Below, one piece after another: positions 24,237 through 32,997 of a stretch of 44,161 bases of DNA. The stretch covers positions 1 through 44,161 of the forward strand of contig HF998244.1 of the NCBI GenBank assembly GCA_000433255.1, read 5' to 3'. The notes below the pieces were generated by a model. It had not been told where the DNA came from and searched no databases. It saw only the letters and a program-made list of their open reading frames with translations. The translations under genes were made by a program, and so were the position numbers. Every line of letters begins with the position of its first letter. Position 1 is the stretch's first letter. Source of the stretch: Coprobacillus sp. CAG:605 (lineage in GTDB: Bacteria > Bacillota_I > Bacilli_A > RF39 > UBA660).

Positions 24237-26333
24237 TTATCCAACCTTTCTAATACTCTTATGATTCTTCATAAGTTTTTTTATTCCATATCTTTTTTGG
24301 AAAGCCACAGTTACAAACGTATCATCAACTCCAACAACTACCCCTCTACCATAAATCGTATGCATTATTACGTCTCCTGCTTTAAAGCCTTCCGTATCAC
24401 TAGCGTCTTTATACATAGACTCCACTTTAATCTTTTCTGGTTCAAGCATTCTATCATTTGGAATATCCAGTAAGTCTCTATCTATTTCATCAATAAATCT
24501 TGATGGAGGGTTAACTTGTTCTTTTCCATATAAAATACGACGTTTCGCATTTGTTAAAATAAGCCTTTGCTTAGCTCTTGTAATTCCAACGTAACATAAT
24601 CTACGTTCTTCTTCAATTTCCTTAGGGTCATATAAAGAATTTTGGTGAGGGAATATCCCCTCTTCCATTCCTATTAAGAAAACCACTTCAAACTCTAACC
24701 CCTTAGCACTATGGATAGTCATCAAAGTAACCCCATTATCATTTTCTTTATGCTCTTCCATATCCGCTACTAAAGAAACTTCCTCTAAAAAGTCCTCTAA
24801 GTTAACTGAGCCCGTACGTTCTTCAAAGGTTGCCGTAATAGACTTAAATTCCTCTAAGTTATCTAACCTTAATTCATTTTCTAAACTTTTATCTTCTTCC
24901 AGTTCTCTTTTCATTCCTGATTTATCTAAAACCGTATCAATTAACTCCGTTAACGATAGACTTTCTGCCTCTTTACGTAAATCAATAATAAGTTGTTTAA
25001 ACGCTAACTCCTTTGGAGTCTCCAAACAATCAAACATCCCCGTATTTAATCTTACCGCACTATCCTCAATCTTTTGAATACTAGTTTGACCTATTCCCCT
25101 TTTTGGAACATTAATAACTCTTCTTAACGCCACATCGTCATTAGGGTTACTTATTAATTTCAAATAACATAGTAAATCTTTAATTTCTTTTCTTTGATAG
25201 AAATAATATGACCCAATAACTTTATAAGGTATCCCAGATTTTAACATCATTTCTTCAGCTAAACGAGCTTGTCCATTAGTACGATATAATATACCTATAT
25301 CTTTATAATGATACCCCATACTAACTAAATTCTTAATTTCAGAAATTACTAAAGTAATCTCATGCTTACCATCATACCCTCTTAAATACTTCGTCTTAAC
25401 CCCTTCACCAATAGTGCCATATAACTCTAAATCTTTACGTTCCTTATTATTTTTTATAACCGAATTAGCCGTTTTTAAAATATTATTCGTACTACGATAA
25501 TTTTGGTCTAAAGTAACAATATAAGCATCTTTATAATCTTTCTCAAAATTTAAAATATTTTGAAAATTAGCATTTCTAAACCCATATATCGACTGGTTAG
25601 CATCCCCTACGACAAACAAATTATGATACTTACTAGCTAGTAATTTATTAAATTGATATTGTACTTCATTTGTATCCTGATACTCATCTACTAAAATATA
25701 TTTAAACTTTTCTTGATAATGTTCTAACACTTCCCTATTTTCTTTAAATAATTTTACTGGTAATCTTAACAAATCATCAAAATCTACTGAATTATTCTTT
25801 TTTAATACTTCTTGATATTGTAAATATACCTCTTTTGCAATCTTTTCAGGTGGTGTATTAAAAAACTTATCTATTTCATAATCAGCTAAATTTTCATTTT
25901 TAATAAAACTTATTCTATTTCTAATGTACGACGGCGCACATTCCTTAGGGTCTATCCCTCTATCTTTTAAGATTTTCTTAATTATTCCTAAAACATCATC
26001 ACTATCTAAAATAGTAAAATTTCTTTCTAAATTTAAGTACATATAATTTTCTCTAAGTATTCTTACCCCTAAAGAGTGAAAAGTACCCAAAAAAGCATAA
26101 TTATCTGGCACTAACTTAGCAAGTCTCTCTTTCATTTCCTTAGCAGCCTTATTAGTAAATGTAATTGCCAAAATATTGGAAGATTTAACTCCTTGACTTA
26201 TTAAATACGCTATTCTTGTTGTTAAAACTTTTGTCTTACCCGAACCTGCTCCCGCTATTACTAAGCAAGGTCCTTCCATATGTACGACTGCTTTCTTTTG
26301 TTGTTCATTTAGTCCTTCTAATAGATTATCCAT
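24237..26333 (-). CDS. pcrA: ATP-dependent DNA helicase PcrA/UvrD
   Basis: Superfamily 1A 3'-5' helicase for nucleotide excision repair, replication restart and removal of RecA filaments. In 698 aa the motifs appear in order: Q motif LNEQQKKAV, Walker A AGAGSGKTKVL (about 28-38), ITFTNKAAKEMKER, GTFHSLGVRIL, VDEYQDTNEVQY, VVGDANQSIYGFR, TLDQNYRST, MTIHSAKGLEFEVV and YVGITRAKQRL. A C-terminal Tudor-like tail (AGDVIMHTIYGRGVV) is as in Firmicutes PcrA, where it binds RNA polymerase. The RBS is GAGG before ATG, with an extended -10 at 26356-26361. It overlaps operationally with the downstream nucleotidyltransferase gene (one-base gap). Confidence 0.97.
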   Translation of the reverse strand: MDNLLEGLNEQQKKAVVHMEGPCLVIAGAGSGKTKVLTTRIAYLISQGVKSSNILAITFTNKAAKEMKERLAKLVPDNYAFLGTFHSLGVRILRENYMYLNLERNFTILDSDDVLGIIKKILKDRGIDPKECAPSYIRNRISFIKNENLADYEIDKFFNTPPEKIAKEVYLQYQEVLKKNNSVDFDDLLRLPVKLFKENREVLEHYQEKFKYILVDEYQDTNEVQYQFNKLLASKYHNLFVVGDANQSIYGFRNANFQNILNFEKDYKDAYIVTLDQNYRSTNNILKTANSVIKNNKERKDLELYGTIGEGVKTKYLRGYDGKHEITLVISEIKNLVSMGYHYKDIGILYRTNGQARLAEEMMLKSGIPYKVIGSYYFYQRKEIKDLLCYLKLISNPNDDVALRRVINVPKRGIGQTSIQKIEDSAVRLNTGMFDCLETPKELAFKQLIIDLRKEAESLSLTELIDTVLDKSGMKRELEEDKSLENELRLDNLEEFKSITATFEERTGSVNLEDFLEEVSLVADMEEHKENDNGVTLMTIHSAKGLEFEVVFLIGMEEGIFPHQNSLYDPKEIEEERRLCYVGITRAKQRLILTNAKRRILYGKEQVNPPSRFIDEIDRDLLDIPNDRMLEPEKIKVESMYKDASDTEGFKAGDVIMHTIYGRGVVVGVDDTFVTVAFQKRYGIKKLMKNHKSIRKVG

Positions 26334-26355
26334 GTTAATACCTCATTTCTTGTTA

Positions 26356-26361
26356 ATTATA
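26356..26361 (-). promoter_or_regulatory. Extended -10 promoter of pcrA
   Basis: TATAAT preceded by TGA on the - strand, 22 bases before the start codon. Confidence 0.6.
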
Positions 26362-26494
26362 TCATACCACACTATAGTTTTAAAATAATCTTCATAAGTG
26401 CATAGCCAAGATAACATACATTAGTTCTTGTGTCAACCATAATTTTTTTCAAAACTCTTCTTAATATATCAAATAAGAATTTTTATATGAACTT

Positions 26495-26528
26495 TCATGT
26501 CATGGAACTGTCATGTCATAAATGACAT
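26495..26528. promoter_or_regulatory. Operator of the XRE regulator: repeated TCATGTCAT and palindrome
   Basis: TCATGTCAT occurs at 26495-26503 and 26511-26519 (16-base period), the second being half of the perfect palindrome ATGTCAT-AA-ATGACAT (26513-26528). It ends 19 bases before the start codon of the small regulator, which suggests autoregulation. A further inverted repeat TTCTTA/TAAGAA is at 26458-26479. Confidence 0.65.
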
Positions 26529-26547
26529 AATTTTAACGAGGTGTATT

Positions 26548-26763
26548 ATGTTAAAAGAATATCGTATTAAAGAAGGTTTTACGCAAGAAGAAATGGCCGA
26601 ATTATTAAATATATCTTGGCGCCATTATCAACGTATTGAAATTGGTAAAGGAACCCCATCCCTAGAAACTTTTATTGATATAATAGAAATTTTAAAAATT
26701 CCTAACGACGAAGCCATAGTATTGTTAAAAAGTTTCAAAAGAGTGGTTCCAATCTTGCAATAA
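26548..26763 (+). CDS. Small XRE-family helix-turn-helix regulator
   Basis: A 71-aa DNA-binding protein consisting of little more than a Cro/C1-type helix-turn-helix: LKEYRIKEGFTQEEMAELL is helix 1-2, NISWRHYQRIEIGKG the recognition helix, PSLETFIDIIEIL helices 4-5. There is no ligand domain. A longer frame begins 17 codons earlier but would run through the palindromic operator; ATG 26548 has GAGGTG before it. The gene is alone between pcrA (divergent) and a bidirectional terminator shared with the trmL operon. The palindrome upstream makes autorepression likely; other targets are not visible in the window. Confidence 0.88.
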   Translation: MLKEYRIKEGFTQEEMAELLNISWRHYQRIEIGKGTPSLETFIDIIEILKIPNDEAIVLLKSFKRVVPILQ

Positions 26764-26779
26764 TCTATATCTATCAACA

Positions 26780-26812
26780 AAAAATACTAGTATCAAACTA
26801 GTAATTTTTATT
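26780..26812. terminator. Bidirectional terminator between the XRE gene and the trmL operon
   Basis: TACTAGT-ATCAA-ACTAGTA (26785-26803) with T-rich tracts on both sides: ATTTTTATTTT on the + strand and ATTTTTTG on the - strand. Confidence 0.8.
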
Positions 26813-27323
26813 TTATAAAGCCATTTTCTACTAACTTTGTTTCACTGGCTGTAATAAAAGCCTTATTATCGAATTTTCTAATAATCTTAGTTAATTCCTT
26901 TAACTTTTGATTTTTAACTTCAATCATGAACATCTTCTTACATCTTCCATCATAATCATCAACCATATCTAAAACCGACACTGCATACCCATGACGTCTT
27001 AATAAATCCAAATTTTTCTTAGTTCCTTTTTCCGTTATTACTTGGACATTCATAGTACCTTTAACCAACCACTTACTTAAAATTGACCCAATATAAGTTC
27101 CTGTAGCATACCCTGCCGCATAAGAAATTGCTATCCATCCACTGGTAATCTGAGTATTTAAAGCCTCCCTAGCAGCCATATACCACACCAATACTTCAAA
27201 AAAAGCCAATATTGCCGCCTTTTTAGTACTGCCCTTAACCATAACAATTGTCCTTACAACCCCTATTGAAACATCAACAATCCGAGCCATAAAAATACTT
27301 AAACAAACTAAGAAAATATTCAT
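26808..27323 (-). CDS. UPF0316 family membrane protein (DUF5698-DUF2179)
   Basis: A 171-aa protein with three hydrophobic segments in the first about 90 residues (start MNIFLVCLSIFMARIVDVSIG, split here at FMARIVDV; then AAILAFFEVLVWYMAA and a glycine-rich third segment GYATGTYIGSIL) and a soluble C-terminal domain (about 95-165) with VITEKGTKKNLDLLRRHGYAV and DNKAFITASET. This is the layout of the UPF0316/YebE group, whose C-terminal DUF2179 domain also ends YitT-type proteins. Function is unknown. AGGAGA lies before ATG, three bases after the stop of the zinc-ribbon gene, so it is the last gene of the trmL operon and is followed by the shared terminator. Confidence 0.88.
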   Translation of the reverse strand: MNIFLVCLSIFMARIVDVSIGVVRTIVMVKGSTKKAAILAFFEVLVWYMAAREALNTQITSGWIAISYAAGYATGTYIGSILSKWLVKGTMNVQVITEKGTKKNLDLLRRHGYAVSVLDMVDDYDGRCKKMFMIEVKNQKLKELTKIIRKFDNKAFITASETKLVENGFIK

Positions 27324-27325
27324 AA

Positions 27326-27601
27326 CTATCTCCTAACTATGACAAACGCTACTATCAAAGTAATAATAATTAAACATATAGCCAAAAACACATAGTACGC
27401 TGCATTATTAGTATTAGTTATTTTTTTCTCTCTATACCCCTCATTTCTTTTATTTATTGTATCAAGTCTTTCCATATAAGCATTATTCGCCCCATTAATT
27501 TCTTTTCTCTGCTGCAACTGCTCACTACTCATCATCGCATGACACTTAGGACACAACGGACTTTTACTACTTAAAGCCGCCCCACACCTACTACAATACA
27601 T
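27326..27601 (-). CDS. Zinc-ribbon membrane protein
   Basis: A 91-aa protein with an N-terminal zinc ribbon (MYCSRCGAAL and CPKCHAMM, Cys pairs at about 3/6 and 17/20), a charged helical linker, and a C-terminal membrane segment (about 67-89, YYVFLAICLIIITLIVAFVI). Such zinc_ribbon_2-type tail-anchored proteins are common in Firmicutes and have no assigned role. Its ATG overlaps the trmL stop (TAATG), which implies translational coupling, and the UPF0316 gene starts two bases after its stop. The operon context gives no clear hint of function beyond that. Confidence 0.88.
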   Translation of the reverse strand: MYCSRCGAALSSKSPLCPKCHAMMSSEQLQQRKEINGANNAYMERLDTINKRNEGYREKKITNTNNAAYYVFLAICLIIITLIVAFVIVRR

Positions 27602-28113
27602 TAACCTTCCTCCTCAATAAAATTCTTTGATTTATGAGGTTCTTCTCTAAGTAAATCTAAATAATCTTGTTGTCTTAAAGCCTCATATAACATAATTGCT
27701 ACTGAGTTAGAAACATTTAACGCTCTAACTTTATCCGTCATTGGTATACGCATACAATTATCAATGAAAGGTTTTAATATTTTAGGTGGAATACCTGTCG
27801 ACTCTTTCCCAAAAAAGAAATAAATATTCTCACTTTTATTACTATAATCAAAACTAGTATGTGGCTTATGACCATACCTAGTTAGAAAATAATAAGTACC
27901 CTTATTCTTAGAAAAAAACTCCTCAATATTTTCATACACAGTATAATCACAATACTTAATATAATTAACACCACTACGTTTAATATACTTTTCGTCCAAA
28001 GAAAACCCAAGTGGTTTAATAAGATGTAACTTCGTATGCGTTGCTACACAAGTACGCATAATATTTCCCGTATTTTGCGGTATTTCCGGTTCAAATAAAA
28101 CAATATTTAACAT
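27601..28113 (-). CDS. trmL: tRNA (cytidine/uridine-34 2'-O)-methyltransferase
   Basis: SPOUT-class methyltransferase that methylates the wobble ribose of tRNA-Leu isoacceptors using S-adenosylmethionine. The 170-aa minimal SPOUT domain is complete: LFEPEIPQNTGNIMRTC at the N-terminus, LIKPLGFSLDEKYIKRSG, FFFGKESTGIPP (the cofactor loop), and RIPMTDKVRALNVSNSVAI forming the trefoil knot. The homodimeric enzyme acts on the anticodon stem-loop alone. GGAG lies about ten bases before ATG. It is the first gene of a three-gene unit with a zinc-ribbon protein and a UPF0316 protein, tightly coupled by overlapping stop and start codons. Confidence 0.95.
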   Translation of the reverse strand: MLNIVLFEPEIPQNTGNIMRTCVATHTKLHLIKPLGFSLDEKYIKRSGVNYIKYCDYTVYENIEEFFSKNKGTYYFLTRYGHKPHTSFDYSNKSENIYFFFGKESTGIPPKILKPFIDNCMRIPMTDKVRALNVSNSVAIMLYEALRQQDYLDLLREEPHKSKNFIEEEG

Positions 28114-28210
28114 TTTTAATCAACTCCAACCTTATTATATAAAATTTTTCTAACTTTTTATAGCCAATTTCAAAGATTTTATTTATAATCAATATAGAAA
28201 GGATATTTTT

Positions 28211-28891
28211 ATGAGAAAAAAATTTTTATTAATTATTTTGTTAGTTAGTTGTTTATTTCTAAGTGCTTGCTCTAGCAATAATTTAGAAGAAAATCTCTTA
28301 GGTATTAATTTTAATATAGATACTAACGAGTCAAGTGAATTCGCTTATGATACAAAAAATCCTACTGTTGCTATGTATATTAAAAACTATGGCGCTATTG
28401 TTATTGAATTATATCCAGATATTGCTCCTAATACGGTTAATAATTTTATTAGTTTAGTAAGTAAAGGTTTTTATGATCATAATTCATTTCACCGCCTAGT
28501 ACCAGGTTTTGTATTACAAGGTGGCGACCCTAATGGGAACGGAACAGGTGGACCCGGATACACAATAGACGGCGAATTTAACCGCAACGATTTTAAAAAT
28601 GATCTAAAACATACTAAAGGTGTTGTCTCAATGGCACGTAGTACAGGACTTAACACCGCCGGTTCACAATTCTTTATCATGCTTGGCACTGCCACTAATC
28701 TAGACGGTTCCTATGCTGCTTTTGGCAAAGTAATTGATGGTATGGATATAATTGATAAGATTGAAAGTACAGAGGCCGTTGCTAATCAAAGTAGTGGTAA
28801 ACTAACAAATAATCTAACTATCGTTAAAGCCTTAGTTAATACTAAAGGTAAAACTTATAAAGAGCCTAGAACAAATGCTAGTACAAACTAG
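28211..28891 (+). CDS. Cyclophilin-type peptidyl-prolyl isomerase lipoprotein
   Basis: An exported foldase: residues 1-20 form a lipoprotein signal with lipobox LSAC (Cys about 20), so it should be anchored on the outer face of the membrane. The cyclophilin domain (about 52-210) has TVAMYIKNYGAIVIELY, FHRLVPGFVLQGGDPNGNG with the catalytic Arg, GGPGYTIDGEF, KGVVSMARS and NTAGSQFFIML, and AAFGKVIDGMDII. It probably assists folding of secreted or membrane proteins, like PrsA-type or YacD-type foldases. AAAGGA precedes ATG, with TATAAT at 28184-28189. The terminator overlaps the last codons. Confidence 0.94.
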   Translation: MRKKFLLIILLVSCLFLSACSSNNLEENLLGINFNIDTNESSEFAYDTKNPTVAMYIKNYGAIVIELYPDIAPNTVNNFISLVSKGFYDHNSFHRLVPGFVLQGGDPNGNGTGGPGYTIDGEFNRNDFKNDLKHTKGVVSMARSTGLNTAGSQFFIMLGTATNLDGSYAAFGKVIDGMDIIDKIESTEAVANQSSGKLTNNLTIVKALVNTKGKTYKEPRTNASTN

Positions 28892-28900
28892 TATTTTTTT
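28878..28900 (+). terminator. Terminator of the cyclophilin gene
   Basis: CTAGT-ACAA-ACTAG then TATTTTTTT; the stem includes the stop codon. It resembles the hairpin at 26785-26803. Confidence 0.75.
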
Positions 28901-28938
28901 CATTATAAAATATTTTTCTTCATACTATTTCCCATGTT

Positions 28939-28947
28939 TGGTATAAT
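28939..28947 (+). promoter_or_regulatory. Extended -10 promoter of the FemX-like gene
   Basis: TGG then TATAAT on the + strand, 20 bases before the ATG. Confidence 0.6.
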
Positions 28948-28966
28948 AATTAAAGGAAGTGATTTT

Positions 28967-30217
28967 ATGCAATTTGAAGTTCTAACAATTGAAGAATATT
29001 TAAAGTTTTTTAACACTTTTAAGTATTCTCATTTTCTCCAATCAGTTACATGGGGTCTTGTTAATAAAGAAACTAGAAATAAAGAGCCCATCTTTGTCGG
29101 TTTAAAAAAAGATAATAAAGTACTAGCGGCAGCCCTTCTTCTAAAAAAGAAAATGGCTTTTAATCTTTGTTACTACTATTGTCCTCGTGGCTATCTTCTT
29201 GATTTTAACAATCAAGAAATCTTAACCGAATTTACTAAAGGTATGAAAGAATTCTTAAAAAGCACTAACGCTATTTACGTTAAAATAAATCCCGAAATCA
29301 TGTATCAAGAAATAGATAAAGATGGTAATCGTATTCCAAATAGTAAAAATAATATATCTATTTACAATAGCCTTCTAACTTTAGGATATATTCACCAAGG
29401 TTTTGTAAAGTTATATGAAAATAACGAACCTCGTTATAGCTTTAGACGATACTTTGAAAAATACCAAAGTATGGAAGAAATAGATAAAAGTATCTCTAAA
29501 ACATTCATGAAAACTGTTCGTCGAAGTTATACTTACAATCTTTTCCTAGATACCAATGGTAATGTTGATGATTTTTATGAACTTAATAAATCTAACGCCG
29601 CTAAAGATGATTTTATCCAATACCCTGATAAATTCTACAAAACTTTATATAAATATGGCAAAGAATATAAAAATGTCATGGTCTTTAATATCAAGGTTAA
29701 TGGTCAAAAATTATATAGCGAAGCCAAAACAAACTATAATAAGTTAAAAAACGACTTAGAAAACAACAATATAAGTAAAAAAAATCTAGCTGACAGCAAA
29801 GAAAAATTAATTCGTTTAGAGCAAGATTTAAAAACTTTTGAACCCTATAAAGATAAAGAAGACTTCGTTATATGTTCCATGATTAATGGCCTAGCCAATG
29901 ACATGATGTGGACTATGTATATAGGAAATAATAAACTTGGTGAATATCTATTTGCTGTTAACCGTGTTTACTATGAAACTATTAAATATTGTTTTGAAAA
30001 TCATTATCGTTTTCTAGATTTATATGGTACTTCCGGCGACCCTAATACGACTTATAAAAATTTAGGTGGTCTTCATAAATACAAAGAAAGATTTGGTGAT
30101 ACTTATATTGAATTTATCGGTGAATTTGATTTAGTTAATAAAAAAGCACTTTATAAAGTACTTCCTCTTCTTTTAAAAATATATCGTAAATCACATATAG
30201 TGATTAAAAAACACTAA
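28967..30217 (+). CDS. FemABX-family aminoacyltransferase
   Basis: A 416-aa member of the Fem family, which uses aminoacyl-tRNA to add bridge amino acids to lipid II or acts on related surface targets. Typical features are the start (FLQSVTWGLVNK near residue 25, cf. the family's F-x-Q-x-x-x-W), YYCPRGYLLDF near 80, a mid coiled-coil stretch (about 245-290) like the FemA helical arm, and a second acyltransferase lobe with NDMMWTMYIGNNKL and LDLYGTSGDPN followed by GGLHKYKERFG near the C-terminus. The DAP-type MurE in the window raises the question what it adds and where. A frame 11 codons longer exists, but AAGGA at a suitable distance selects ATG 28967. Confidence 0.9.
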   Translation: MQFEVLTIEEYLKFFNTFKYSHFLQSVTWGLVNKETRNKEPIFVGLKKDNKVLAAALLLKKKMAFNLCYYYCPRGYLLDFNNQEILTEFTKGMKEFLKSTNAIYVKINPEIMYQEIDKDGNRIPNSKNNISIYNSLLTLGYIHQGFVKLYENNEPRYSFRRYFEKYQSMEEIDKSISKTFMKTVRRSYTYNLFLDTNGNVDDFYELNKSNAAKDDFIQYPDKFYKTLYKYGKEYKNVMVFNIKVNGQKLYSEAKTNYNKLKNDLENNNISKKNLADSKEKLIRLEQDLKTFEPYKDKEDFVICSMINGLANDMMWTMYIGNNKLGEYLFAVNRVYYETIKYCFENHYRFLDLYGTSGDPNTTYKNLGGLHKYKERFGDTYIEFIGEFDLVNKKALYKVLPLLLKIYRKSHIVIKKH

Positions 30218-30225
30218 AACTACTT

Positions 30226-30249
30226 GCAGAGACTATTCTCTGCTTTTTT
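30226..30249 (+). terminator. Terminator of the FemX-like gene
   Basis: GCAGAG-ACTATT-CTCTGC followed by six T. Confidence 0.88.
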
Positions 30250-30355
30250 CATACAATCAAAGGCATCGTTAACAACAAAAATATATCTTTTGTGCATCAA
30301 TAGCTCACATATTTTCCATACTATAAATGAGATAGTTTTTTATAGGTGGTTTTAT

Positions 30356-30595
30356 ATGAATATAGACGTATACGATATTTTAAGAAAAAATATAAAGAAA
30401 AGACGTGAAAAACTAGGTCTTACACAAGCAGAGCTTGCTGAAAAAACAAACCTTTCTCATGATTTTATCCGTCAAATTGAATCTTCAAAAGTTGCTAAAA
30501 ATTTTTCTGTCCAAACGATATATCAAATATCTATCGCATTAGAAGTAACCATGAACGATTTATTCTATGAAAATGGCATTCCGCCAAAGTTTTAA
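30356..30595 (+). CDS. XRE-family transcriptional regulator, small
   Basis: A 79-aa Cro/C1-type helix-turn-helix protein: ILRKNIKKRREKLGLTQAEL forms helix 1-2, AEKTNLSHDFIRQIE the turn and recognition helix, and VQTIYQISIALEVTMNDLF the last helices, as in many SinR/phage-like regulators. It has no extra effector domain. The frame extends 44 codons upstream without a sensible start; ATG 30356 has AGGTGG six bases before it. It lies between the FemX-like gene and the convergent ABC transporter with a bidirectional terminator after it. It may control neighbours such as the ABC transporter, but no matching operator was found. Confidence 0.88.
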   Translation: MNIDVYDILRKNIKKRREKLGLTQAELAEKTNLSHDFIRQIESSKVAKNFSVQTIYQISIALEVTMNDLFYENGIPPKF

Positions 30596-30621
30596 AAAAG
30601 CATCAGTTTCCTGATGTTTTT
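30594..30621. terminator. Bidirectional terminator between XRE gene and ABC transporter
   Basis: CATCAG-TTTC-CTGATG (30601-30616) flanked by AAAAAA upstream and TTTTT downstream, so it works on both strands. Confidence 0.88.
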
Positions 30622-32899
30622 ATTCTGTTCTTAAAGCTTCTACTGGGTCTTTCTTCGCAGCCATTCTTGCCGGAATAAACCCACCAATTAAAGTTATAAC
30701 AATACTGATAATTACCATAATAATTGCATGAACTGGATTTAGATTAGCCACATTATCCAAAGTAGTTGCTGACTTTAAAATTATATTAATTGGTACACAT
30801 AAAAGATATGTAATTAAAATTCCAATAAGACCGGAACTTAAGCCAATTAAGAAAGTCTCAGCATTAAATACTCTCGTAACATCTTTCTTTCTCGCTCCTA
30901 AGCTTCTCAAAATACCTATTTCCTTAGTACGTTCTAAAACACTTATATAAGTAATAATACTAATCATTATTGAAGAAACTATCAAAGAAACTGAAGAAAA
31001 TGCAATTAATACTAAAGTTATGCCATCCATTATACCTCCCGATAAATCAGTAACTGTACTAGCATAATCAGTATAAACATTTTTCTCACTATCATCTTTA
31101 TTCTCATTATATTTATCTAAATAAGAAAGTAATTCACTCTTAGCTTCAAAATCTTTAGGATATAAATAAATTCCTATAGGGTAATCTTTAGCCCCTATAT
31201 AAGTTAAAATAGTATCTTTACTTAAATCTTCACTAAACTTTTGACCGGTTAAAACATTATAATCACTATTTTCTTGAGCAACCGCTATTTTAGATTGCTT
31301 ATTATTTTCAATATACTTAGTCATTAAACTATCTCTATAACTTAGTCCTGTTCCTGCTATCGTCGCAAAACTATTATCTTTTTTTCCTCGCATTACCCCA
31401 ACAATTTTTAAAACGTCATTACTATTTTCATATGCCTTATCATAGTTAGTTATAGGAATAAAGACATTACCAACTTGGGTATAATAACTATCATTATCAA
31501 TTATTTTTATTTCTTTCTTTATAATATCTTCAAAAGATATCGTATCATTTTCTTTAAAACCTAAAGCATTAAAAATACTACTATCTACTTCATTATATTC
31601 ATTAACAATTAACACTAATTCATTGCTACTTTTAGGATAAGTTCCATATAGCAAATCAAAATTTTCAAACATCAAATTACTATCATCATTTAAACTTTCC
31701 GGTAATGGCATTAAAACACTACTATCAAATGGTTTTATCTCATTATCAACCTTAATTAAAGTATTCAAATGTGTACTTCTTAAAAACGACAAACCACTTA
31801 TCTTATTACTATCAATATTTTTAATATAATTTAGATATTCTTCATTAAAATCATTTTTGTGCGTTGTTGACATAAAAGTTTTTAACGTTCTTACCTTATT
31901 ATCACTAGGATATTTTTCTTTTTCACTATTACTTCCAAATAGACTATTACTAGTCTTTTCGTCCGTAACCGGAGTTTCACTTAAAATAACAACCGGCATT
32001 TGCGCTAAAGTATCTTTTTCAAAATTATCAATTTGACGTTGAAAACCATTAGATAACGCTAGTACCAAAGATATTCCAATAATTCCAATAGATGCTGCAA
32101 AACTTGTAAGCAAAGTTCTCCCTTTTTTAGTCTTAATATTATTTAAAGATAAAAGTAAGGCTTGATAAAAAGACATCTTAGTTTTCTTAAGTTTATATTC
32201 TTCGTTAGTTTCATTGTTTTTCTCATAAGGATTACTATCGCTAGCAATACATCCGTCTTTTAGTCTAATTATTCTAGTAGCATATTCCACTGCTAACTCT
32301 TCATTATGCGTAACCATAATTACTAATTTATTCCTAGCCTGAGCTTTAATAAGTTCCATTATTTGAACACTAGTCTTTGAGTCTAAAGCTCCCGTTGGTT
32401 CGTCTGCTAAAATAATATCGGGATTATTAACAATCGCACGGGCTATTGCAACTCGCTGCATTTGCCCACCAGATAATTGGCTTGGTTTCTTATTTATATG
32501 GCTTTTAAGTCCAACTAACTCTAAAGCCTTCAAAGCTTTTCTTCTTCGTTCTTTTTTCCCAACGTTAGATAAAGTCATTCCCATTTCAACATTGTTTAAT
32601 ATAGAAATATGTGTAATTAAATTATAATTTTGAAACACAAAACCAACCGAATTATTTCGATAAGCATCCCAATCACTATCTTTAAACTTCTTAGTTGATT
32701 TATTATTAATTATTAGGTCTCCGCTATCATATCTATCAAGACCACCCAATATATTTAAAAGAGTTGTCTTTCCAGAGCCACTTGGCCCTAGTATAGCTAC
32801 AAATTCATTTTCTCGAAATTGAATAGAAATATCTTTTAATACTTCTTGCTTAAAATCACCAGTTTTATAACTTTTCTTAATATTTTTTATTTCTAACAT
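30620..32899 (-). CDS. MacB/FtsX-type ABC transporter, fused ATPase and permease
   Basis: A 759-aa mechanotransmission-type ABC protein with ATPase first. Residues 1-220 show LGPSGSGKTTLLN (Walker A, about 35-47), VFQNYNL (Q loop), QLSGGQMQRVAIARA (signature) and IILADEPTGALDS (Walker B). One membrane helix follows (about 265-285), then a large outward domain (about 290-630), and three helices near the C-terminus with the FtsX motif ERTKEIGILRSLGARKKDV (about 660-678) and a final GGFIPARMAAKKDPVEALR. This fits bacitracin/lantibiotic-type or MacB-like exporters, which protect against or release peptides or lipoproteins; the substrate is not known. GGAGG precedes ATG, with an extended -10 at 32925-32930. 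No two-component system is adjacent. Confidence 0.94.
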   Translation of the reverse strand: MLEIKNIKKSYKTGDFKQEVLKDISIQFRENEFVAILGPSGSGKTTLLNILGGLDRYDSGDLIINNKSTKKFKDSDWDAYRNNSVGFVFQNYNLITHISILNNVEMGMTLSNVGKKERRRKALKALELVGLKSHINKKPSQLSGGQMQRVAIARAIVNNPDIILADEPTGALDSKTSVQIMELIKAQARNKLVIMVTHNEELAVEYATRIIRLKDGCIASDSNPYEKNNETNEEYKLKKTKMSFYQALLLSLNNIKTKKGRTLLTSFAASIGIIGISLVLALSNGFQRQIDNFEKDTLAQMPVVILSETPVTDEKTSNSLFGSNSEKEKYPSDNKVRTLKTFMSTTHKNDFNEEYLNYIKNIDSNKISGLSFLRSTHLNTLIKVDNEIKPFDSSVLMPLPESLNDDSNLMFENFDLLYGTYPKSSNELVLIVNEYNEVDSSIFNALGFKENDTISFEDIIKKEIKIIDNDSYYTQVGNVFIPITNYDKAYENSNDVLKIVGVMRGKKDNSFATIAGTGLSYRDSLMTKYIENNKQSKIAVAQENSDYNVLTGQKFSEDLSKDTILTYIGAKDYPIGIYLYPKDFEAKSELLSYLDKYNENKDDSEKNVYTDYASTVTDLSGGIMDGITLVLIAFSSVSLIVSSIMISIITYISVLERTKEIGILRSLGARKKDVTRVFNAETFLIGLSSGLIGILITYLLCVPINIILKSATTLDNVANLNPVHAIIMVIISIVITLIGGFIPARMAAKKDPVEALRTE

Positions 32900-32924
32900 A
32901 TAACCTCCAATATAAGTTAATAAA

Positions 32925-32930
32925 ATTATA
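32925..32930 (-). promoter_or_regulatory. Extended -10 promoter of the ABC transporter
   Basis: TATAAT preceded by TGA on the - strand, 25 bases before the ATG. Confidence 0.6.
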
Positions 32931-32997
32931 TCACACCAGCTATACTTTTTATTATTCTTTTGGGCTTTTCTTTGGCTTTAACAATCATTAGTAATAA

